9,980 nucleotides of DNA. Source: SAR116 cluster bacterium. GTDB taxonomy: Bacteria > Pseudomonadota > Alphaproteobacteria > Puniceispirillales > GCA-002684695. Under the pieces are notes generated by a model. That model saw nothing but the letters and a program-made list of their open reading frames with translations, was not told where the DNA came from and made no database searches. A program made the translations under genes and the position numbers. Below, one piece after another: positions 1 through 6,957 of the stretch; the first letter of the stretch is position 1; every line of letters begins with the position of its first letter. The stretch lies in assembly GCA_002684695.1 (NCBI GenBank), contig NYVQ01000082.1, positions 1-9,980 on the forward strand. Reading direction: 5' to 3'.

Positions 1-651
1 AGTTCCAACAACTACAGCAGTAGGCATTCCTAAAACGTATATCATTGCAGGAACAAGTATAAATCCACCACCAACTCCCATTATAGCAGATAACATCCCT
101 ACAAAAGCTCCAATAAATAATGGCAACAATGCACTTATATACAACTTGGATCGTCTAAATCTTATTTTAAATGGCAATCCATGAAGCCAATTGTGCTGGT
201 GCAACTTTCCTCGGGATGCTCCGGGGGTTCTTGATTTTAAAATAGCTTTTGAAGACTCCCATGCCATTAAAAATCCAATTAAGCCAAGAAAAACAACATA
301 TGCTAATCTGATTACTAGCTCTATTTGACCAATAGTTTTAAGAAATGCAAATAGCCAAACCCCAAAAGAGGAGCCTATCAAACCTCCAATTAATAAAATA
401 AACCCCATTGTAAAATCAACATTTCTTTTCCTCCAGTGAGCCAATACTCCTGATACTGATGAAGCAACTATTTGATTTGCCTCAGTAGAGACTGCAACTG
501 CAGCAGGTATTCCTAAAAAAATTAGGAGAGGTGTCATGAGAAAACCTCCGCCAACCCCAAACAAACCTGAAAGAAAACCAACCATTCCACCTAAGCCAGT
601 TATAGCAAAAACATTCATTGAAACTTCAGCAATGGGTAGGTAAATGTACAT
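1..651 (-). CDS. TSUP-family (TauE/SafE-type) anion permease, 3'-truncated by window edge
   Basis: Translating the minus strand from an ATG at 651 gives 217 open residues that run off the window at base 1, so the C-terminal part is missing (I expect roughly 300 residues in full). The protein is strongly hydrophobic with several membrane segments. It carries the glycine-rich signature GVGGGF twice, at about residues 32-37 and 192-197, the internal duplication typical of TSUP permeases, which move sulfite, sulfonates or related small anions across the inner membrane. Between the halves, about residues 135-170, lies a basic, probably cytoplasmic loop containing HNWLHGLPFK and RFRRSKLY, as in a common alphaproteobacterial subgroup. 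An in-frame TAA lies two codons before this ATG, so it is the first possible ATG; M12 (ATG at 616-618) is an alternative start. No strong Shine-Dalgarno is visible. The substrate cannot be read from the sequence. It is divergent from the DUF1285 gene. Confidence 0.88.
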   Translation of the reverse strand, partial: MYIYLPIAEVSMNVFAITGLGGMVGFLSGLFGVGGGFLMTPLLIFLGIPAAVAVSTEANQIVASSVSGVLAHWRKRNVDFTMGFILLIGGLIGSSFGVWLFAFLKTIGQIELVIRLAYVVFLGLIGFLMAWESSKAILKSRTPGASRGKLHQHNWLHGLPFKIRFRRSKLYISALLPLFIGAFVGMLSAIMGVGGGFILVPAMIYVLGMPTAVVVGT

Positions 652-715
652 TTCTATTTAACTAATTGAATATAAAAGTATGATTACACCTATGGAGATA
701 ATAATTGCAATGAGT

Positions 716-745
716 TTGTTTATTAATTTAAATAAATTATATAAT
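716..745 (+). promoter_or_regulatory. Putative sigma70 promoter for the DUF1285-Nudix-DUF6111-cca group
   Basis: In the 132-bp divergent spacer, TTGTTT (716-721) is followed after 18 bp by a perfect TATAAT (740-745). Transcription would begin near 752, leaving a leader of about 30 nt before the ATG at 784. The whole spacer is A/T-rich, so chance matches are likely, but the perfect -10 box and its location favour a real promoter. I see no equally good promoter pointing left toward the permease gene, and no clear operator in the spacer. Confidence 0.45.
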
Positions 746-783
746 AAAAATGAAACTATAGTAAATTAACTTTTTAAGTTTAA

Positions 784-1260
784 ATGTCGAGTAAAGAACT
801 ACATAATTACGATATCAGAATTGCTTCAAACGGTGATTGGTATCATGAAGGAACAAAAATTCAAAGAATAGAACTTGTAAAACTATTTGCTTCAGTTCTT
901 AACAAAAGAGATGATAATAAGTATTGGCTAACAACGCCAAAAGAAGAAGGTGTTATTAAAGTTGATGATGCACCATTTGTAATTACAAAAATGGACTACT
1001 CTGGAGAAACTGAAACAGCTAATTGTTGGTTTACAACAAATTTAGAGGATAAGATTTTATTAAGTAAAAACAATCCTTTAAGGCTAGAGTTTGACAACAA
1101 AGAAAACCCAAGACCATATGTTTATCTTTTTAGAGGTATGGAAGCCTTAATACTGAGGCAAGTTTATTATGAAATAGTTAAATATGCTGTAAAAGACGAA
1201 AATGGAATTTACGGTATATGGAGTGACAATACTTTTTTTCATGTTGAACAAAAAAAATAA
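784..1260 (+). CDS. DUF1285 family protein
   Basis: This 158-residue soluble protein has no signal peptide or membrane segment. The N-terminal part DIRIASNGDWYHEGTKI (residues 10-26) and the following YWLTTPKEEG and DDAPFVI stretches (about 47-67) match the conserved start of DUF1285 proteins. The C-terminal part has the family-like segments EALILRQVYYEIV and GIWSDNTFFHV. I recognise it by this pattern rather than by any catalytic motif; biochemical function is unknown for the family. Length is close to what I expect for single-copy proteobacterial members. The start follows an A/T-rich leader without a recognisable Shine-Dalgarno. It sits 12 bp before a Nudix gene and in the same cluster as a CCA enzyme, an arrangement I recall from other alphaproteobacteria, which suggests a housekeeping role without defining it. 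Confidence 0.82.
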   Translation: MSSKELHNYDIRIASNGDWYHEGTKIQRIELVKLFASVLNKRDDNKYWLTTPKEEGVIKVDDAPFVITKMDYSGETETANCWFTTNLEDKILLSKNNPLRLEFDNKENPRPYVYLFRGMEALILRQVYYEIVKYAVKDENGIYGIWSDNTFFHVEQKK

Positions 1261-1272
1261 TAAGTTTTTTCA

Positions 1273-1851
1273 ATGGATTCAATAAACATACAATATATAA
1301 GTGAAAAAATTTATAATTCTTCAGCTTCTTCAATTAAGAAAATTAATTCTGATTATAAAAAATCGGCAGTTATGTGTTTGTTTTTTGAAAATGATAATAA
1401 AATTTATATTCTTTTAACTAAAAGATCTGAGAAATTAAAAAACCATGCAGGGGAAATATGCTTTCCTGGAGGAAGAATTGAAAAAAATGACAAAGATCCG
1501 CTAGATACTGCCTTAAGAGAAACTTTTGAAGAAGTTGGCGTACCTAGGGATAAAATAAAAGTCGTAGGTCAGCTAGATGATTATATAACAGGAACAGGTT
1601 TTCATATAAGAACTTTTGTAGGAATATTAAAACCTAAACAAAAATTATTAATGAATAAAAATGAAGTATCTGAAATAATTTATCTTCCTTTAAATGTTCT
1701 TGAAAATAAAAAAAATTTTGTTTGGTCTTGTAAGAAATTTGGTAACAAAGAATATAAATTTTGGAAAATTAATTATTTTGACTATAATATATGGGGAGCA
1801 ACAGCTTCAATTATAGTAAGCTTAGCTTCTAAAATTTTTATCAACAAATAA
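1273..1851 (+). CDS. Nudix hydrolase, CoA pyrophosphatase type (NudL/YeaB-like)
   Basis: The 192-residue protein carries the CoA-Nudix (UPF0035) signature LLTKRSEKLKNHAGE leading into FPGG at residues 47-67. It continues into a Nudix box with G67, D73 in place of the usual Glu, and the catalytic REtxEE core R82-E83 and E86-E87 followed by G89. The spacing G-x5-D-x8-RE is that of E. coli NudL rather than the canonical Nudix box, which supports the CoA-pyrophosphatase subgroup. Such enzymes cleave CoA or its derivatives to 3',5'-ADP and phosphopantetheine with Mg2+ or Mn2+; the acidic Nudix residues bind the metal. It is presumably cytoplasmic. It begins 12 bp after the DUF1285 stop without a clear Shine-Dalgarno and is followed by a DUF6111-like gene, so co-transcription is likely. 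Substrate is inferred from family membership; other nucleoside diphosphate derivatives remain possible. Confidence 0.9.
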   Translation: MDSINIQYISEKIYNSSASSIKKINSDYKKSAVMCLFFENDNKIYILLTKRSEKLKNHAGEICFPGGRIEKNDKDPLDTALRETFEEVGVPRDKIKVVGQLDDYITGTGFHIRTFVGILKPKQKLLMNKNEVSEIIYLPLNVLENKKNFVWSCKKFGNKEYKFWKINYFDYNIWGATASIIVSLASKIFINK

Positions 1852-1870
1852 AAAGGGATATTATTTAACT

Positions 1871-2131
1871 ATGAAAAGGCTAATTTTTATTGGACTAGCA
1901 TTAATAATTCCAGTTTTGATTTGGTGGGTAGAGAGTAAAATTGCAAAAAAAAGGGGTGAAAGCTTCTCTGGACCATCAGTGTTGATGTTATCTGGTATTG
2001 CGTTAAGTATCTTTATTTTAATTGTTGGTCTTCTTTTATCTCAGTCTTCTAATGCTCCAAGTGGCTCAGAATATTTTCCAGCAAAAGTTGAGAATGGAGA
2101 AATTATTTCAGGTGGTTTTAAAAAAAACTAA
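1871..2131 (+). CDS. Small two-helix membrane protein, DUF6111-like
   Basis: This 86-residue protein has two predicted membrane helices, about residues 3-20 and 37-57, joined by a basic loop (KIAKKRGESF). A short soluble tail ends SEYFPAKVENGEIISGGF. The Tyr-x-Pro-Ala then Glu-(N)-Gly-x-Ile pattern in the tail, the size, and the position directly before a CCA-enzyme gene match what I recall of alphaproteobacterial DUF6111 proteins; function is unknown. The basic loop suggests that the loop faces the cytoplasm and both termini the periplasm, although this is only the positive-inside rule. It lies 19 bp after the Nudix stop, with AAGGG at 1853-1857 as a possible but distant ribosome site, and 14 bp before cca. 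It is small enough to be missed by automated gene calling, but its reading frame, membrane pattern and context make it a real gene. Confidence 0.75.
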   Translation: MKRLIFIGLALIIPVLIWWVESKIAKKRGESFSGPSVLMLSGIALSIFILIVGLLLSQSSNAPSGSEYFPAKVENGEIISGGFKKN

Positions 2132-2145
2132 AACCATAAGTCATT

Positions 2146-3369
2146 ATGACAAAACTCTTTTCAAAACAAATTTTTAATCAACCCGAATTTTTTACAAATA
2201 AAGATTTTATAAAAATTTTTGATAAAATTTTTAAAGCTGGAGGTGAGGTTGCCTTGGTTGGTGGGGTCGTTAGAAGTATTCTGCTTAACGAAGGCTTGCC
2301 AAATAAACAATTATCTTTTGATTTAGCTACAAACTTGCATTCTAAAAAGCTCATCAAAATTTTTGGGGATGAGATAAAATATATTGAGGAAGGCTTGAGG
2401 CATGGGACTGTAATTATCAAAAGTAATAATTTTATTTTTGAAGTGACAACTTTGAGAGAGGACAATGATTCAACAGGAAGATATTCATCAGTAATTTTTC
2501 AAAATAATTGGAAGAAAGACTCAGCTAGAAGAGATTTAACGATAAATTCAATCTATTTAGATATTAATGGAAAAATTTTTGATCCTAATGACGGGATTAG
2601 AGATCTTATGATAGGTAATGTACAATTTATAGGGAACATTGAAGAGAGACTTCAGGAAGATTATTTGAGGTTAATAAGATATGTTAGATTTTTTTCAAAA
2701 TACTCAAAATTTAAAATTACTAATAATAAAATATTGGTTTTGAAAAAATATTCTTACAAAGTTAGAACTCTTTCTAGAGAAAGATTAATAGACGAAAGTC
2801 GAAAGATTTTTTCACAAACAATCAAAAATTGCATTATTGCTGCTGATATCATGATGAAAACAGATTTAGATATCGCATGCTATGGTGAGAAATTTGATTT
2901 GACAAAATTACATGAATTAAAAGAATTAAATATTGAAATCAATTGGATACAAAAAGTAGCAATTCTATTAAATAATAAAATCAAAAATACTAATATATTG
3001 AAAAACTTTCCAATTTCTTCTTTAGAAAGTAAGATATTAAATAATCTTAAATGCAGATTTACCAAAGAAAATATAAATTCTTTATTATCTAATCAATGGC
3101 AAAAGCATGTATATTATTTAGGTGATGATGTGGGAATAAAGCTTTTAATGTCCATAGATTTATCTGAGAAAACTATGAAAAGATACTATGATATTATTAA
3201 TTTTGAGACACCAAAGTTTCCTTTAAATGGCCACGATTTGATTAAAAGAGGTTTTAAACAAGGTAAAGAAATTGGTAAAAATTTAAATAGAATTGAAAAA
3301 AAATGGGTAAACTCAAATTTTATGCTTACAAAAAATGAACTTCTAGATGAAATTAGAATTGAAACTTAA
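2146..3369 (+). CDS. cca: CCA tRNA nucleotidyltransferase / poly(A) polymerase family (class II)
   Basis: CCA-adding enzymes build or repair the CCA 3' end of tRNAs using CTP and ATP. In this 407-residue protein I see the class II motifs in order. They are VGGVVR at 38-43 (motif A), HGTV at 86-89, FEVTTLR at 98-104, RRDLTINS at 128-135 followed by FDPNDG, the nucleotide-recognition motif EDYLRLIRYVRF at 171-182, RERLIDE at 211-217, and a C-terminal NGHDLIKRG / LTKNELL block. The middle and C-terminal parts are helical, Lys/Asn/Ile-rich and poorly conserved, as usual for this family. The oddity is motif A: where relatives have a catalytic DxD (for example DVD or DFD before the A-T), this protein reads S57-F58-D59, so the first metal-binding Asp is Ser. 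The Asp after GGxVR is also Ser (S44). Function as a CCA enzyme is therefore likely by family and position but not certain. It starts 14 bp after the DUF6111-like gene, without a clear Shine-Dalgarno. Confidence 0.87.
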   Translation: MTKLFSKQIFNQPEFFTNKDFIKIFDKIFKAGGEVALVGGVVRSILLNEGLPNKQLSFDLATNLHSKKLIKIFGDEIKYIEEGLRHGTVIIKSNNFIFEVTTLREDNDSTGRYSSVIFQNNWKKDSARRDLTINSIYLDINGKIFDPNDGIRDLMIGNVQFIGNIEERLQEDYLRLIRYVRFFSKYSKFKITNNKILVLKKYSYKVRTLSRERLIDESRKIFSQTIKNCIIAADIMMKTDLDIACYGEKFDLTKLHELKELNIEINWIQKVAILLNNKIKNTNILKNFPISSLESKILNNLKCRFTKENINSLLSNQWQKHVYYLGDDVGIKLLMSIDLSEKTMKRYYDIINFETPKFPLNGHDLIKRGFKQGKEIGKNLNRIEKKWVNSNFMLTKNELLDEIRIET

Positions 3370-3407
3370 TTCATATAAGCCAGTAAAACATAGTTAATTA
3401 AATAAAA

Positions 3408-4253
3408 ATGACAATTAAAGAATATACAGCAACTGATGAAAATAAGATTATAGCAGAAAAATGGTTCTCTCATCTAAGAGATTCGATCTGTAAGGAATTT
3501 GAACAAATAGAAAACTCAAATTCAAATAAAAATTCCTTTAAAATTAATAAATGGAATAGAGATGGTGGTGGAGGAGGAAAAATGAGTATTATGAAAGGTG
3601 ATGTATTTGAAAAAGTAGGGGTAAATATATCAACTGTTCATGGAAAATTTACGGAAAGTTTTAGATCAAAAATACCAGGTGCTGAGGAAGATGGAAACTT
3701 TTGGGCAAGTGGTATTTCTGTAGTTTCGCACCCTAAAAACCCATTTGTTCCTGCTGCACATATGAATACTAGATTAATTGTAACTTCAAAAACTTGGTTT
3801 GGTGGTGGGGGAGATATAACTCCCATGAAACCATCACCCAAAATGTCAAATTTATTTCATGAAAATTTGAAAAAAACATGCAACAGACATGATGAAAAAT
3901 ATTATGATAAATTTAAAGCGTGGGCAGATGAGTATTTTTTCATAAAACATCGTAATGAAACTAGAGGAGATGGAGGTATTTTCTTTGATTATATAAACAC
4001 AGGTTCTTGGGATAAAGATTTCAATTTTGTTAAGGATATTGGTCATAACTTTTTAACATCATACTCTAAAATTATTAAGAAGACACAAAATTTACCCTGG
4101 AATTCAAAAGACAGAGAAGATCAATTGGTCAAAAGAGGTAGGTATGCAGAATTTAATTTATTATATGATAGAGGAACTCTCTTTGGTTTGAAAACAGGTG
4201 GTAACACCGATGCTATTTTGATGAGCTTACCACCTGAAGTAAAATGGTCTTAA
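3408..4253 (+). CDS. hemF: Oxygen-dependent coproporphyrinogen III oxidase
   Basis: HemF converts coproporphyrinogen III to protoporphyrinogen IX in the cytoplasm, using O2 for the oxidative decarboxylation of two propionate side chains. The 281-residue sequence shows the whole family pattern: RDGGGGGKMSIM near 51-62, FEKVGVN at 67-73, ASGISVV at 100-106, HMNTR at 118-122, WFGGGGDITP at 130-139, KHRNETRGDGGIFFDY at 180-195, and GRYAEFNLLYDRGT with FGLKTGG near the end. Histidines H108, H118, H151 and H181 fall at positions conserved in the family. The chain stops at PPEVKWS, without the tail of about 25 residues found in E. coli-type HemF; this short end fits alphaproteobacterial homologues and I do not read it as truncation. 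It lies 38 bp after cca and 134 bp before petA. No oxygen-independent HemN is visible here, so this copy implies haem synthesis under oxygen. Confidence 0.97.
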   Translation: MTIKEYTATDENKIIAEKWFSHLRDSICKEFEQIENSNSNKNSFKINKWNRDGGGGGKMSIMKGDVFEKVGVNISTVHGKFTESFRSKIPGAEEDGNFWASGISVVSHPKNPFVPAAHMNTRLIVTSKTWFGGGGDITPMKPSPKMSNLFHENLKKTCNRHDEKYYDKFKAWADEYFFIKHRNETRGDGGIFFDYINTGSWDKDFNFVKDIGHNFLTSYSKIIKKTQNLPWNSKDREDQLVKRGRYAEFNLLYDRGTLFGLKTGGNTDAILMSLPPEVKWS

Positions 4254-4325
4254 AATACCTGATGTTATAAATTATTACTTGATCAGAAAAAATGATTTTT
4301 ACGGAAATAAGTCCTTGCACCTTTA

Positions 4326-4353
4326 TTGAAATTATCGCAAAAAGAGTTAGATT
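4326..4353 (+). promoter_or_regulatory. Putative promoter for petABC
   Basis: Within the 134-bp hemF-petA gap, TTGAAA (4326-4331) is followed after 16 bp by TAGATT (4348-4353), giving 5 of 6 and 4 of 6 matches to sigma70 consensus. A start near 4360 would leave a leader of roughly 28 nt before the GTG at 4388. Another -35-like hexamer, TTGCAC at 4315-4320, lies just upstream. The gap holds no gene. I found no strong hairpin terminator for hemF, so read-through from hemF into petA is also possible. Confidence 0.35.
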
Positions 4354-4374
4354 ACGTTGTACTGAGTTTATGTT

Positions 4375-4379
4375 AAGGA
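4375..4379 (+). promoter_or_regulatory. Ribosome binding site of petA (supports GTG start)
   Basis: AAGGA lies 8 bp before the GTG at 4388. It fixes the start of petA at a GTG: the next in-frame Met is residue 18, inside the signal anchor, and starting there would lose the twin-arginine motif that the Rieske protein needs. Confidence 0.7.
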
Positions 4380-4387
4380 TTATTTAA

Positions 4388-4909
4388 GTGAGTAAAAAGA
4401 AAACAAGAAGAGATTTTATTGTTATAGCTTCTTATTCTATGGGGGCTGTCGGTGCCGGAGCTGCAATTTGGCCAATAATAAATCAAATGAATCCAGCAGC
4501 TGATACATTGGCAATGGCCTCTACAGAGGTTAATATTGGAGCACTAGAGATTGGCCAGGCTTTAACAGTTAAGTGGAGAGGAAAACCTGTCTTTATAAGA
4601 AGACGAACTGTGGATGAGATCACTGAAACTAGAAATGTTGCTATTGATTCACTAAGAGACCCTCAATCCGATCAAGATAGAGTTCAAAAAGACGAATGGT
4701 TAATTGTGATGGGGGTATGTACACATCTAGGTTGTGTTCCATTAGGTCAAAAAATTGGAGATGGAAAAGGTGAATATGGTGGTTGGTTCTGTCCATGTCA
4801 TGGGTCTCATTATGATGCTTCAGGAAGAATAAGGAAGGGACCTGCTCCTCAGAACCTTGAAATTCCCCCATATAGTTTTATTTCAGATAGTGTATTAAAA
4901 ATTGGTTAA
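4388..4909 (+). CDS. petA: Ubiquinol-cytochrome c reductase iron-sulfur (Rieske) subunit
   Basis: This is the Rieske [2Fe-2S] subunit of the cytochrome bc1 complex; it takes an electron from ubiquinol at the Qo site and passes it to cytochrome c1. The 173-residue protein starts at GTG with a Tat-type N-terminus, [10 protein letters not shown] (residues 6-15), followed by one uncleaved membrane anchor to about residue 30. The soluble periplasmic domain has both cluster boxes. CTHLGC (111-116) supplies ligands C111 and H113, CPCHGSHYD (135-143) supplies C135 and H138, and C116/C137 would form the family's stabilising disulfide. The GPAP segment after the second box and the final PPYSF stretch are also typical. 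The spacer between the boxes is the length seen in alphaproteobacterial and mitochondrial proteins. It is 12 bp from petB and first in a petABC operon. Confidence 0.97.
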   Translation: MSKKKTRRDFIVIASYSMGAVGAGAAIWPIINQMNPAADTLAMASTEVNIGALEIGQALTVKWRGKPVFIRRRTVDEITETRNVAIDSLRDPQSDQDRVQKDEWLIVMGVCTHLGCVPLGQKIGDGKGEYGGWFCPCHGSHYDASGRIRKGPAPQNLEIPPYSFISDSVLKIG

Positions 4910-4921
4910 TCAAGGTTAAAA

Positions 4922-6190
4922 ATGAAAAGTTCAATTCCAAAATCTCAATTTAAAAATCCAGTTATAAATTGGATTGACACTAGGCTTCCAATCTTTACTG
5001 CAGCTAATGAAGCAGTTGGTACTGAGCATCCTACACCAAAAAATTTGAATTATTGGTGGAATTTTGGCTCTCTTGCAGGTGTTACTCTAGTTATAATGAT
5101 AATTACTGGTATTGCTTTAGCAATGAACTATACAGCTCATGTGGATCATGCTTTTGATTCAGTAGAAAGAATAATGAGAGACGTAAATGGAGGATGGCTA
5201 ATTCGTTACATCCACATGAATGGAGCAAGTTTCTTTTTTATTGTTGTATACATTCATATGGCTAGAAGTTTATATTACGGATCTTATAAGGCGCCGCGAG
5301 AATTATTATGGATTTTAGGGGTTGTTATCTATCTCTTAATGATGGCAACCGCGTTTTTAGGCTATACTTTACCTTGGGGTCAAATGAGTTTTTGGGGTGC
5401 AACTGTTATAACAAATTTCTTTAGTGTCATCCCTTTTGTAGGTGAGCCAATTGTCAATTGGTTATTAGGTGGTTATACTGTCGATAACCCTACACTTAAT
5501 AGGTTTTATGCTCTTCATTATTTACTTCCTTTTGTGATTGCTGGTGTAATACTTTTACATATTGTTGCATTACACAGATTTGGATCAAATAACCCTCTTG
5601 GTATAGACATAAATAATGATAAAGATATGATACCTTTCCACCCCTATTATACAATTAAAGATTTTTTTGGTCTTGCAGTATTTCTTGCAGTATTTTGTAT
5701 TTTTGTTTTTTTCTTACCTAACTTTTTAGGTCACCCCGATAATTATGTACCAGCTGATTCTATGTCAACACCTGCGCACATTGTTCCTGAGTGGTATTTG
5801 TCTCCATTTTATGCAATTCTTAGAGCGGTTCCTGATAAACTTTTAGGTGTTTTAGCTATGTTTGGAGCTATTGGTATATTGTTCATATTGCCATGGCTTG
5901 ATAGATCTCCAGTTAGAAGTGCTCATTTCAGACCTTTGTATAAGATTTTTTATATAATTTTTATAATTAATATGTTAGGTCTTGGTTATTTAGGTGTCCA
6001 AAATCCAGAAGGTATTTATATTATACTTGGAAGGGTTTGTACTGCGTGGTATTTCATTCATTTTTTAATTGTAATGCCCTTGTTGAATATTATTGAAACA
6101 CCTATGGCTCTTCCTAAATCTTTAAGCGACCCAATATTTTCAAGCGGTTCTTCAGGAATGGCACCAGCAGCTTCTAGGAGCAAGAAATAA
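4922..6190 (+). CDS. petB: Cytochrome b subunit of the bc1 complex
   Basis: This is the membrane core of ubiquinol:cytochrome c oxidoreductase, which binds two b haems and forms the Qo and Qi quinone sites. The 422-residue protein is full length for the bc1 type (not the split b6/subunit IV form) with about eight membrane helices. The four haem-ligating histidines are H98 and H112, and H199 and H213; both pairs are 14 apart, as in mitochondrial-type cytochrome b, whereas b6-type has 15 in the second pair. The Qo motif PEWY is intact at 289-292, followed by [13 protein letters not shown]. The N-terminal WWNFGSLAG and [15 protein letters not shown] segments are also diagnostic. AAGG at 4912-4915 is a ribosome site 6 bp before the ATG. 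Its stop codon overlaps the petC ATG by one base (TAATG), which suggests translational coupling. Cytochrome b is not fused to c1, unlike the FbcH precursor of Bradyrhizobium. Confidence 0.98.
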   Translation: MKSSIPKSQFKNPVINWIDTRLPIFTAANEAVGTEHPTPKNLNYWWNFGSLAGVTLVIMIITGIALAMNYTAHVDHAFDSVERIMRDVNGGWLIRYIHMNGASFFFIVVYIHMARSLYYGSYKAPRELLWILGVVIYLLMMATAFLGYTLPWGQMSFWGATVITNFFSVIPFVGEPIVNWLLGGYTVDNPTLNRFYALHYLLPFVIAGVILLHIVALHRFGSNNPLGIDINNDKDMIPFHPYYTIKDFFGLAVFLAVFCIFVFFLPNFLGHPDNYVPADSMSTPAHIVPEWYLSPFYAILRAVPDKLLGVLAMFGAIGILFILPWLDRSPVRSAHFRPLYKIFYIIFIINMLGLGYLGVQNPEGIYIILGRVCTAWYFIHFLIVMPLLNIIETPMALPKSLSDPIFSSGSSGMAPAASRSKK

Positions 6191-6954
6191 TGCATAAACT
6201 ACTTGTAATTTTAGTTTTATGTCTATTTCCTCTTGCATCTTTTTCGGCTGGTCCAGCTGTCAAAGGTGAAACTGTAGACTGGAGTTTTAATGGTCCATTT
6301 GGTAAATTTAACAAGTCTTCTTTGCAAAGAGGTTTGCAAGTTTATACTGAAGTTTGCTCAAGTTGTCATTCATTAAAATATATTGCATATAGAAATTTAT
6401 CTGATCTTGGATATAATAAATCTGAGATTAAAGCTTTTGCTTCAAACTTTACTGTTACTGATGGGCCAAATGATGATGGTGAAATGTTTGAACGTCCCGG
6501 AATGCCTGCAGATCATTTTGTTTCTCCATACCCTAATATGAATGCTGCTCGTGCAGCAAATGGTGGTGCCTATCCACCTGATCTCTCACTAATTACTAAA
6601 GCTAGAGGTGGTGGTGCAGATTATCTTTACTCATTGCTTATAGGCTACAAAAAACCACCTGAAAATTTAGATGTTAGAGAGGGTCTTTATTATAATAAAT
6701 ATTATAGTGGAAATTTAATTGCTATGCCTCAACCTTTGTACGGAGATGATGTTACATACGCTGATGGTACAAAAGCGAGTATTGAACAAATGGCGTCTGA
6801 TGTTACAGAATTTTTGGCTTGGGCTGCCGAGCCTGAAATGGAAGTTAGAAAAAGAACTGGTATAGCTGCTATAACTTTTTTGTTGATAATGGCAGTTTTA
6901 TCTTATCTTGCGAAACAGCAAATTTGGGCTAACGTTAAGAAAAAACAGATTTAA
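6190..6954 (+). CDS. petC: Cytochrome c1 subunit of the bc1 complex
   Basis: Cytochrome c1 carries electrons from the Rieske cluster to soluble or membrane cytochrome c on the periplasmic side. The 254-residue precursor begins with a Sec signal peptide (about residues 1-20, cleavage probably near ASFS/AGPA). It has the covalent haem site CSSCH at 56-60, preceded by LQVYTEV and followed by LKYIAYRNL, and the axial Met in AMPQPL (M179). It ends with one membrane anchor at about 224-241 plus a short basic cytoplasmic tail. The region 100-142 with YPNMNAARAANGG and YPPDLSLI is the usual alphaproteobacterial/mitochondrial pattern. A ribosome site GGAG (6177-6180) lies inside petB, 9 bp before the ATG. 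The gene ends 3 bp from the stop of ychF on the other strand, so there is no room for its own intergenic terminator. Confidence 0.97.
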   Translation: MHKLLVILVLCLFPLASFSAGPAVKGETVDWSFNGPFGKFNKSSLQRGLQVYTEVCSSCHSLKYIAYRNLSDLGYNKSEIKAFASNFTVTDGPNDDGEMFERPGMPADHFVSPYPNMNAARAANGGAYPPDLSLITKARGGGADYLYSLLIGYKKPPENLDVREGLYYNKYYSGNLIAMPQPLYGDDVTYADGTKASIEQMASDVTEFLAWAAEPEMEVRKRTGIAAITFLLIMAVLSYLAKQQIWANVKKKQI

Positions 6955-6957
6955 ATT

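Noticed and set aside
2178..2465. 95-residue minus-strand frame inside cca
   Set aside because: It lies wholly within the motif-bearing part of cca on the other strand, is rich in Leu/Ser/Lys as expected of an antisense reading, and matches no family I know.
3370..3407. Separate promoter or small gene between cca and hemF
   Set aside because: Only 38 bp of A/T-rich DNA; no paired -35/-10 boxes or frame stands out from background.
3638..4046. Two minus-strand frames of 67 and 64 residues inside hemF
   Set aside because: They are antisense shadows of the conserved glycine-rich and His-rich parts of hemF, with no ribosome site or recognisable domain.
4281..4311. Possible hemF terminator hairpin (AAAAA-TGA-TTTTT) and TGATCA palindrome in the hemF-petA gap
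   Set aside because: The stem is only A-T pairs with a 3-nt loop and the palindrome is 6 bp; neither exceeds chance in DNA of this composition.
4641..4871. 76-residue minus-strand frame inside petA
   Set aside because: It is the complement of the Rieske cluster-binding region; its His-rich look comes from antisense reading of those codons.
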